From: Desulfocapsa sp.
GTDB lineage: Bacteria; Desulfobacterota; Desulfobulbia; Desulfobulbales; Desulfocapsaceae
Assembly (NCBI GenBank): GCA_029934815.1
Contig: JAOZLM010000196.1
Location: 1 to 5,021 of the forward strand
Length of the DNA: 5,021 bases
Reading direction: 5' to 3'
Shown in pieces: positions 1-5,021 of the stretch. The first letter of the stretch is position 1, and each line of letters opens with the position of its first letter. Both the position numbers and the translations under genes were made by a program. The notes beneath the pieces are model-generated. The model did no database searches. It saw nothing but the letters and a program-made list of their open reading frames with translations, and was not told where the DNA came from.

Positions 1-2224
1 TTGCTGTCTTTTCAGGTTCTGCAGGGCCGAAATAAATGCGGTTCTGCCTGAGATCAACATCAATCAGTGTGACTGTTATGAGATCACCAATCTGAAAGGT
101 TTTACCGCCATGTTTTCCTGTGAGGCGGTGATGTTTTGCGTCAAAAATATAGTGATCATCTTTGAGGCTTGTTAATGAGATACCTCCGCTTACAAAAAGA
201 TCTATTAATTCCACAAAAATGACTGAGCCGGTGACGCCAGAAATGACAGCGTTAAATGTTTCACCGGTTTTGCCATGCATAAAACGGATTTTTAGTCTGT
301 CATTCATCTCACGCTCGGCACTCACTGCCACCCGTTCTCTTGCTGACAGAAAGGGTCCCATTTCTTTGCTTGAAACGGTGTCCTTTTTACGGGTACGAAC
401 TTTTGCATTTCGGGTCAGGAATGTTTGTAAAGTCCGGTGCACTGTAAGATCCGGATAGCGCCGGATTGGAGATGTGAAATGGGTGTAATCAGTTGCAGCC
501 AGGCCAAAATGACCAACATTTTTTGCGTCATATTTAGCTTGCTGCATGGTACGCAGGAGCAGGTTGTTGATCACATATTCTTTTGGCGATCCTTTCACCA
601 GCTTGATTACCTGACCAAACCAGTCCGGATCCTGACGAAGCGGAGGGAGGTCAAGGCCAAGGGATTTACCAAACTCAACAAAATCTGCAATTTTCTCCGG
701 GGCTGGTTTTTCATGAATTCGATACAATCCGTCCAGCTTGTTTTCTGTAAAGAGTTCAGCCACTGCTTCGTTGGCGGCCAGCATAAACTCTTCAATGAGT
801 TTATGGGCAAAATTTCTCTCTGTACGTCTAATTGCGGTGATTTTTCCCTGGTCATCCAGTTCCATAAACGGTTCCGGGATGGTAAAACCGATTGAACCGC
901 GCTGTTCTCTGATCTTCATAAGTTCAGTCGCAAGTTCTGCCGCCCATTTCAGTGGTGTCAGAAATTCTTTGTGCGCTTTTCTGACGGTTGCATTCTTATC
1001 CTCAAGGATCTGTTTGACAGTCGTGTAGGTAAAACGTTGTTTGCTGCAGATAATTGATTTAGTAAATTCTTTGTGTTGCAGGTGACCGGAGCGGTTAAAA
1101 TCAAGAATTGCCGTAAATGCGTAGCGATCTTCATTTGGTACGAGACTGCAAAGACCGTTGGATAAACGTTCCGGCAACATGGGAATAACCCGTCCCGGAA
1201 AATAAATGGATGTGCCACGCAGATAAGCTTCTTTATCGAGTGCTGTCTCCGGTTGCACATAATGGCTGACATCGGCAATGGAGACATACAGGCGAAACCC
1301 TTTTCGGGTTTTTTGCACACAAATTGCGTCGTCAAAATCTTTGGCGGTTTCACCGTCTATGGTGACGTGCTGAATTTCACGGAGATCGAGTCGTCCTTTG
1401 GTGGGCCGAATATCATCAGATATCTTTTCAACTTGTGCAATTGTCTCTTCACTGAATGTATGGGGAAGTGAATGTTTTTCAATCACCAGCCGCATCTGCA
1501 CATCTACTGAATCAGGATTGCCAAGGATTTCAAGGAGTGTACCGTTTTGATGTCGAAAGTTATCAGTTTCGCCTTCAAGTTTAACAATTACAGCGTCACC
1601 TTCCTGGAGTTGTGGATCACGTTTGCCCTGGATGCGAACAGTGAATGGAAATCGTGTGTCTTCGGGGTAAACTATGGTTTGTCCTGATTGGAATGTTGCA
1701 AAACCGGCAAGGCGACTGGTGCCTCTGTTAAGAATGGTCAGTACTTCAGCCTCGGGCCGGCCATCATTTTTTACTTTAAAAATCCGTACGAGTACGGTAT
1801 CGCCATGCCGTGCCGAATTCATGTTGCTGGGCGAAAGGAATGCGTCTTTTGTGTAATCTGCTCCCTGGAGTTTTGATGTTAGTTTTGTGACAAATCCAAA
1901 TCCTTTTACATTCTGGTCGAGTACTCCTTCGGCTAACCGGTGTTTTGAGCCGGCGCCATAGAGATCAGTGTCCAGTTGTTTTAAAATCCGACTTTTTGTC
2001 AGTTCTGTTAACAAGTTGTGGAGCGGTTTTCTGGCAGATGAGGGAAGATCCAGTTGTTCAAGGATCTTTTTAGCCTGTATTGGCTTCTCACTGGTGTATA
2101 GCAGGCTCAGCACTTGAAATTTAAGGCTGTCATCCTGCGAACGTGTCTGTTTTACTGGTTTGTTCTGGCCACGGTGGGAACGTTGCCCCTTTTTTTTCCG
2201 TGGAAAGTGTCTTTTTTTTCTCAT
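1..2224 (-). CDS. rnr: Ribonuclease R (RNB-family 3'-5' exoribonuclease), C-terminal end cut by the window edge
   Basis: This is a processive, hydrolytic 3'-to-5' exoribonuclease that degrades structured RNA in the cytoplasm and takes part in mRNA decay and rRNA/tmRNA-linked quality control. The frame is open from the ATG at 2224 to the window edge, giving 741 residues with no internal stop. The domains, in order, are: a very basic N-terminus (residues 1-30, starting MRKKRHFPRKKK); a winged-helix segment (about 31-92); cold-shock domain 1 (about 97-160, with KGFGFV and ARHGDTVLVRI); cold-shock domain 2 (about 190-235); the RNB domain (about 278-600); and an S1 domain (about 654-734, with VISGVTGSVIFVEL). 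The metal-binding acidic cluster DGETAKDFDDA is complete (D290, D296, D298, D299). The clamp motif ADVSHYV (317-323), RIHEKP (502-507) and the TSPIRRYPDL signature (584-593) are all present. E. coli RNase R has about 813 residues with a lysine-rich tail. Here the S1 domain is nearly finished at the edge, so little is missing. The ribosome-binding site is weak: a GGAA about 14 bases upstream. The gene is divergent from the RSH gene. Confidence 0.96.
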   Translation of the reverse strand, partial: MRKKRHFPRKKKGQRSHRGQNKPVKQTRSQDDSLKFQVLSLLYTSEKPIQAKKILEQLDLPSSARKPLHNLLTELTKSRILKQLDTDLYGAGSKHRLAEGVLDQNVKGFGFVTKLTSKLQGADYTKDAFLSPSNMNSARHGDTVLVRIFKVKNDGRPEAEVLTILNRGTSRLAGFATFQSGQTIVYPEDTRFPFTVRIQGKRDPQLQEGDAVIVKLEGETDNFRHQNGTLLEILGNPDSVDVQMRLVIEKHSLPHTFSEETIAQVEKISDDIRPTKGRLDLREIQHVTIDGETAKDFDDAICVQKTRKGFRLYVSIADVSHYVQPETALDKEAYLRGTSIYFPGRVIPMLPERLSNGLCSLVPNEDRYAFTAILDFNRSGHLQHKEFTKSIICSKQRFTYTTVKQILEDKNATVRKAHKEFLTPLKWAAELATELMKIREQRGSIGFTIPEPFMELDDQGKITAIRRTERNFAHKLIEEFMLAANEAVAELFTENKLDGLYRIHEKPAPEKIADFVEFGKSLGLDLPPLRQDPDWFGQVIKLVKGSPKEYVINNLLLRTMQQAKYDAKNVGHFGLAATDYTHFTSPIRRYPDLTVHRTLQTFLTRNAKVRTRKKDTVSSKEMGPFLSARERVAVSAEREMNDRLKIRFMHGKTGETFNAVISGVTGSVIFVELIDLFVSGGISLTSLKDDHYIFDAKHHRLTGKHGGKTFQIGDLITVTLIDVDLRQNRIYFGPAEPEKTA

Positions 2225-2264
2225 TATATTATTTGGTTTTCCAAGAAGCTCTAATTCTGGTAGG

Positions 2265-2293
2265 GTTAGAAAAAGTAATTGATATCAACTCAA
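2265..2293 (-). promoter_or_regulatory. Candidate sigma-70-type promoter for the RNase R gene
   Basis: Read on the minus strand, TTGAGT (plus-strand 2288-2293) and TCTAAC (plus-strand 2265-2270) are separated by exactly 17 bp. Each matches four of six bases of the sigma-70 -35 and -10 consensus. Transcription would begin near 2258 and give a leader of about 34 bases before the ATG at 2224. The -35 box lies partly within the inverted repeats between 2279 and 2312, so a protein bound there could block it. The hexamers are imperfect, and this assignment rests only on spacing and position. Confidence 0.38.
2279..2288. repeat. Perfect 10-bp palindrome TTGATATCAA
   Basis: This is a self-complementary 10-mer with no central spacer, lying just inside the proposed RNase R promoter, in its spacer and touching the -35 box. 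Its location suits a repressor half-site or operator. A 10-bp palindrome in AT-rich DNA can also arise by chance, and I do not recognise it as the site of a known regulator. Confidence 0.4.
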
Positions 2294-2312
2294 GGGTTTT
2301 CTGAGCTAGTTG
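2286..2312. repeat. Imperfect inverted repeat (stem-loop) with CAACT/AGTTG arms
   Basis: CAACTCA (2286-2292) can pair with TG...AGTTG (2302-2303 and 2308-2312) if the AGCT at 2304-2307 bulges out, enclosing a loop of nine bases. It overlaps the 2279-2288 palindrome, so the two structures compete for bases 2286-2288. It may be an operator or an RNA hairpin, and the bulge lowers confidence. Confidence 0.3.
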
Positions 2313-2315
2313 GTT

Positions 2316-2331
2316 GAAAGTGTGAACTTTC
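2316..2331. repeat. Perfect hairpin GAAAGT-GTGA-ACTTTC followed by GGGTTTTT
   Basis: Two six-base arms (2316-2321 and 2326-2331) flank the tetraloop GTGA. Two G-U pairs could extend the stem in RNA, and five T's follow at 2335-2339. On the plus strand this resembles a weak attenuator ahead of the RSH gene. As DNA it could equally be a 16-bp operator. The stem is AT-rich, so strong intrinsic termination is unlikely. Confidence 0.38.
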
Positions 2332-2359
2332 GGGTTTTTGAGTTGCTACGATGAAAGTA

Positions 2360-2374
2360 AAATAGTCACTATTT
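2360..2374. repeat. Perfect 15-bp dyad AAATAG-TCA-CTATTT, operator-like
   Basis: Two exact six-base arms (2360-2365 and 2369-2374) flank a 3-bp centre, 48 bp upstream of the RSH start codon. Odd-length, AT-rich dyads of this kind are typical operator shapes for dimeric regulators. If the RSH promoter lies just upstream, for example with the extended -10-like element at 2344-2352, this dyad would cover the region at and just downstream of the transcription start. No specific regulator can be named. Confidence 0.38.
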
Positions 2375-2422
2375 GATGAAAAGCAATTTGATCCTCTAAA
2401 GGCAGGCTCTTTTTTTATAATT

Positions 2423-4528
2423 ATGCAACATATTCCCTTTGATTTAGAATTATATCGTACGCAGATGAGACAGTTGCTGGGCGACGGCCTGAAAGCACAT
2501 GTTTTTTGGGATGCCCTCGATTTTGCTACAGATGCCCATGATGATCAATGGCGCAGATCCGGGGAGGCGTATATTATGCATCCCTGTTCTGTTGCCAAGA
2601 TTCTTGTTGAAGAAATGGATGTTGCTGATCCTGAAATACTTTCCGCTGCTCTGCTCCATGATACGGTTGAGGATGTCGAAGAAGTTACTGTCGATTTGGT
2701 GGGTGAAAAATTCGGGTCTTATGTTGCTGCAATTGTAGAGGGGTGCACCAAAGTCACACGGGACTCCAGTGATAAGCAGAGTCTGTCTAAAGAAGTTCAT
2801 CGAAAACTTTTTTCCGGTGCAGCTCTTCGTCCTGAGGTGATGCTGGTTAAACTTGCCGATCGTTTGCATAATTTGCGTACGTTAAAGTCTATGCCATCAG
2901 CTAAACGGCAGAAGATTTCTGCAGAAACCCTTGATATTTACGCCCCTCTCGCTACGGTTTTGGGGCTTTTTAGTTTGAAGAGAGAAATGTATGACCTGGC
3001 TCTTATTTTTAAATTCCCCAAACAGGGCGCAAAATTAAAAAGTCAGATACGAAAATTGAAACAAGCTCCGGAAGCGACAGAAATAGTCCAGGCACTAACT
3101 GCAAATACCAAAAAGGTGTGGTTGAATGCTGAAGTTTCCATTCGAACCAAAGGATTGTGGGCATATTATGACTCTTCCAACCGCGTTTTACGAAAAGAGA
3201 TCGATAATCCTCTTGAAATTCTTATTTTGAGTGATGATGTCCAGTCCTGTTATGCAGTTCTTGGTATCCTTAATCAGACTTTTGCGCCAATTCCACGTAC
3301 CATCCGTGACTTTATTGCCAATCCCAAACCAACCGGCTATCAGGGGTTGCATGCCCGTGCAAATATAAAGGGTGTAAAATATCTGTTTAAGATTCGTACC
3401 AAAGAAATGGCTCGCCGTGCCCAGCGCGGTTTGTTTAAAGACTGGACGTCCAGAAGCAGTGTGCAGCATGTCTTTATTAAGGAAATTCAAGAGCTGTTTG
3501 ATGTTATTGGCTCGGAAGAATCCGGGTCTTACCGTGATATCATTGCTGTCAGCGGGAAAAAAGAAATCTACACGTATACTCCCGGTGGTGATCTGTTTTG
3601 TTTGCCTGCTAACTCCATCATTCTTGATTTTGCCTTCCGGGTACATACTGACATTGGGCATAGTTGCACCGGAGCAATGATTGGCAGCAGAAAAGTTTCC
3701 GCAACCCAGAAAATGCGGGATGGTGATGTAATCCGAATTCTTCGTAGCGATCATCCCCTGCAGTTTCAGCCTTCCATTCTTCAGTTGTGCCAGACACCAC
3801 GGGCAAGAGCTGAACTTTCCAAAACATTTCGTGTCAGGCGCCAACAGTTGTCAAAAGAAATTGGCCTCTCCATTGTTACCCAGGAAATGCTGCGATACGG
3901 TTTACCAATGGATCTCTTTCAGTCACCTGATGTGCAGAAAGTACTGGATCATTTTTCCCTGGCAGATCTTGATGAGCTGTATATTCATTTAGGAGAAGGT
4001 CGTTTGCGCCTTGCCGGTCTGATAAAGCAGATTGAGGAGATACTGTACAAACAGGCCTCGCCTCTGGTGAAACCCACTGGAGCACTCAATAAAATTCTGC
4101 TCACTACCCTCGATCCGGTGACAATTAAGATATCCGCCTGTTGTAAGCCCAATCCAACAACCAAGGGCTTGTATGCGTTACTTTCTGAAAGAGGACTTTC
4201 TATTCATCACAAAGGTTGTCCTCAGTTAGAAAAAGTAACGTTACAACGGGAGGATATGGTTGATTTGCGCTGGAACCAGCGTGAAACAAGGGTTGATAAA
4301 GCACAGTCGCTGATCATTATGGCAGCCACCCGGCACAGGATTATGATGTTGCTTGGTGTGGCACCGGAAGAGATGAAACTGTTGGAAATAACGTTGCTTT
4401 CAAAAACGCCAACTCCCACTCCTGCCTGGGAAGTTGTTTTTAAGGTGCCTACTCTCCATGTTTTAAAGAATGTACTTCGTCATTTTGATAAGTCATCCTT
4501 GCCGTATGAGTTTGATTTTGAATACTAA
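2423..4528 (+). CDS. rsh: RelA/SpoT-family (p)ppGpp hydrolase with an apparently degenerate synthetase domain
   Basis: RSH proteins make and/or degrade the alarmone (p)ppGpp. This 701-residue protein has the full long-RSH layout. The HD hydrolase domain (about 25-195) keeps RRSGEAYIMHP (R44, R45, H53), LLHDTVED (H79, D80, E83, D84) and KLADRLHNLRTL (D146, N150), so it should degrade (p)ppGpp to GDP/GTP plus pyrophosphate with Mn2+. The synthetase region (about 235-345) keeps CYAVLG, PIPRTIRDFIANPK and GYQGLH. The Mg2+-binding Asp of the usual IYDLLAIR motif appears as N262 (in EIDNPLEIL), and the Glu of EIQIRT is L321 (in LFKIRT); H of the usual EMH is A330. A TGS domain (about 381-441) has RVHTDIGHSC (H408). 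A zinc-finger domain (about 570-600) has C573, C574, H595 and C599, in the same spacing as E. coli RelA. A weak ACT-like end follows. The ATG at 2423 is the only plausible start: upstream in-frame codons up to the stop at 2363 include no ATG, GTG or TTG. It may function like SpoT. Confidence 0.95.
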   Translation: MQHIPFDLELYRTQMRQLLGDGLKAHVFWDALDFATDAHDDQWRRSGEAYIMHPCSVAKILVEEMDVADPEILSAALLHDTVEDVEEVTVDLVGEKFGSYVAAIVEGCTKVTRDSSDKQSLSKEVHRKLFSGAALRPEVMLVKLADRLHNLRTLKSMPSAKRQKISAETLDIYAPLATVLGLFSLKREMYDLALIFKFPKQGAKLKSQIRKLKQAPEATEIVQALTANTKKVWLNAEVSIRTKGLWAYYDSSNRVLRKEIDNPLEILILSDDVQSCYAVLGILNQTFAPIPRTIRDFIANPKPTGYQGLHARANIKGVKYLFKIRTKEMARRAQRGLFKDWTSRSSVQHVFIKEIQELFDVIGSEESGSYRDIIAVSGKKEIYTYTPGGDLFCLPANSIILDFAFRVHTDIGHSCTGAMIGSRKVSATQKMRDGDVIRILRSDHPLQFQPSILQLCQTPRARAELSKTFRVRRQQLSKEIGLSIVTQEMLRYGLPMDLFQSPDVQKVLDHFSLADLDELYIHLGEGRLRLAGLIKQIEEILYKQASPLVKPTGALNKILLTTLDPVTIKISACCKPNPTTKGLYALLSERGLSIHHKGCPQLEKVTLQREDMVDLRWNQRETRVDKAQSLIIMAATRHRIMMLLGVAPEEMKLLEITLLSKTPTPTPAWEVVFKVPTLHVLKNVLRHFDKSSLPYEFDFEY

Positions 4529-4543
4529 TGGCTACTCAGCCAT
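4528..4543. terminator. Short hairpin at the convergent gene ends, possible weak bidirectional terminator
   Basis: ATGGCT (4528-4533) and AGCCAT (4538-4543) form a perfect 6-bp stem with loop ACTC, spanning the 3-bp gap between the RSH stop (TAA, 4526-4528) and the stop of the opposing gene (TAG, complement of 4532-4534). On the plus strand it is followed by ATTCTTTCT, a poor T-tract. On the minus strand no T-run follows. It is the only candidate terminator at this junction, and a weak one. Confidence 0.28.
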
Positions 4544-4993
4544 ATTCTTTCTGTAACTCTGTAAAACAGTCGTCAGCATATCCGGAAGATCGTTTTTCTG
4601 TCTGGAGCTTCTTTTGAGCTGTTTTATGGTTTTTTCAAGGGTTAATACTTCGCCAAGAAATATATTACGAAGGATCAGAGAAACCAGTCTGGTAATGGTT
4701 GTAAGGTTTGAAATACGTGATTGAAGCTGATCGTCACGATCAAATGCGGTGGAAGCAAATATTTCTACAGGGTCACCTTTCAATTCACTAACTGATACAT
4801 ACCAGGTGTTACGTTCCCGGTCTCTTGTCCTGAAACGTACAGCATCCAGAACCTCCGGAAGGTCCTTGAGTGCACTTTCCGGGCTGTCCTCATCCCTATC
4901 TGTATTACCCTTTTGCAGCAAGTCGGTCTTTACCAGGCTGCAGATTCGTTTGATGGTTTGTGGTTTTTCCTGGATGACTGTTGCCAGTTCCAT
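4532..4993 (-). CDS. TSCPD-domain protein related to the C-terminal module of class II ribonucleotide reductase (NrdJ); may extend past the window edge
   Basis: The visible 153 residues contain a TSCPD-type domain at about 45-128. The shared pattern is LPEVLD (45-50), then FRTRD, then TWYVSVSE (63-70), GDPVEIFAS (73-81), TITRLVSLILR (99-109) and TIKQLK (122-127). It parallels the NrdJ C-terminal pattern of RPEVL, a K/R-x-T strand, LYVTI, G-x-PFEVF, an EAIGRLxSLxLR helix and an IxxQLKG helix. That module occurs at the end of B12-dependent ribonucleotide reductases and as a stand-alone protein whose role is poorly known. No reductase barrel, active-site cysteines or B12-binding signature is visible here, so I do not call it a reductase. 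The ATG at 4993 has AAGGA four bases upstream, which favours this start. However, the frame stays open for nine more codons to 5021 (YGNEFCKDC, including a C-x-x-C), so the gene may begin outside. A charged linker (about 28-45) precedes the domain, and the tail after about 128 is basic. It is convergent with the RSH gene. Confidence 0.8.
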   Translation of the reverse strand: MELATVIQEKPQTIKRICSLVKTDLLQKGNTDRDEDSPESALKDLPEVLDAVRFRTRDRERNTWYVSVSELKGDPVEIFASTAFDRDDQLQSRISNLTTITRLVSLILRNIFLGEVLTLEKTIKQLKRSSRQKNDLPDMLTTVLQSYRKNMAE

Positions 4994-5021
4994 ACAGTCC
5001 TTACAAAACTCATTTCCGTAG

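Larger units (their letters stand above)
2225..2422. promoter_or_regulatory. Divergent intergenic region shared by the RNase R and RSH genes
   Basis: These 198 bp separate two divergently transcribed genes and must hold the 5' control signals of both unless transcripts enter from elsewhere. I see no small ORF of note and no tRNA. The region is AT-rich and unusually dense in short dyads: 2279-2288, 2286-2312, 2316-2331 and 2360-2374. For the RSH gene no convincing -35/-10 pair is visible. The best partial signal is an extended -10-like TGCTACGAT at 2344-2352. A run of seven T's (2410-2416) and a TATAAT hexamer (2416-2421) sit directly before the RSH start codon, where a good Shine-Dalgarno sequence would be expected; the nearest purine-rich stretch is AAAGGCAGG (2398-2406), about 16 bases upstream. 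Confidence 0.6.

Noticed and set aside
437..895. A 152-codon plus-strand frame, with other plus-strand frames at 162-458 and 738-1028, opposite RNase R.
   Set aside because: The minus strand here encodes an unbroken, motif-complete RNase R. The plus-strand products show no family features and overlap one another in different frames.
958..1353. A 131-codon minus-strand frame and another at 607-855 that could suggest a broken or separate gene.
   Set aside because: They are in a different frame from the RNase R reading, which continues through both regions without a stop and with the expected catalytic motifs.
2316..2339. A strong intrinsic terminator before the RSH gene.
   Set aside because: The stem is only six AT-rich pairs and the T-run is five bases after GGG, so at best it is a weak attenuator or an operator.
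2416..2421. A perfect TATAAT as the -10 box of the RSH promoter.
   Set aside because: The transcript would start after the ATG, and there is no -35 at 16-18 bp. The closest TTGATC leaves a 22-bp spacer. It may simply be AT-rich sequence.
3188..3844. A 218-codon open frame on the minus strand within the RSH gene.
   Set aside because: It lies entirely opposite the conserved synthetase-TGS coding sequence, has no recognisable domain, and is a composition shadow of the real gene.
4749..5021. A 90-codon plus-strand frame at the right edge.
   Set aside because: It is antisense to the TSCPD-domain protein, whose residues fit a known family. The plus-strand product is serine- and leucine-rich with no motif.
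1..5021. A defence system, mobile element, CRISPR array or other accessory cluster.
   Set aside because: All coding space is taken by RNase R, an RSH protein and a TSCPD protein. There are no direct repeat arrays, transposase motifs, integrase motifs or tRNA-associated attachment sites.

Overview
The window is chromosomal housekeeping sequence from a bacterium of moderate GC content, by eye in the mid-40s percent. It holds two large, well conserved genes transcribed away from each other, and a third, smaller gene convergent with the second. I see no mobile element, phage gene, CRISPR array, rRNA or tRNA. The protein style would fit a Desulfobulbales-like Desulfobacterota, but that is inference and no marker here fixes the taxon.

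Layout. (1) Positions 1-2224, minus strand: an uninterrupted reading frame for ribonuclease R that runs off the left edge, with 741 codons visible. It has the N-terminal winged helix, two cold-shock domains, the RNB catalytic domain with all its acidic residues, and the S1 domain. Only the extreme C-terminus is missing. (2) Positions 2225-2422: a 198-bp divergent intergenic region with a plausible promoter for the RNase R gene and several perfect or near-perfect inverted repeats. (3) Positions 2423-4528, plus strand: a complete 701-residue RelA/SpoT homologue (RSH). (4) Positions 4529-4531: only 3 bp separate the RSH stop codon from the stop codon of the next gene. (5) Positions 4532-4993, minus strand: a 153-residue protein with a TSCPD domain, the C-terminal module of B12-dependent (class II) ribonucleotide reductases, without any reductase catalytic barrel in the window. 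Its frame stays open to the right edge, so its true start may lie outside.

The most interesting point is the RSH protein. Its (p)ppGpp hydrolase (HD) domain has every expected metal-binding and substrate residue, and its TGS and zinc-finger regulatory domains are conserved. Its synthetase domain keeps the fold-level landmarks but has lost both catalytic acidic positions and several substrate-contacting residues. It looks like a hydrolase-only RSH with a pseudo-synthetase module. If so, (p)ppGpp must be made by another enzyme in the cell.

Functionally, the RSH enzyme controls the alarmone that tunes transcription and translation under stress, RNase R degrades structured RNA and is often stress-linked, and the TSCPD protein hints at nucleotide metabolism. 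They share the neighbourhood but not an operon, because the orientations are divergent and then convergent.
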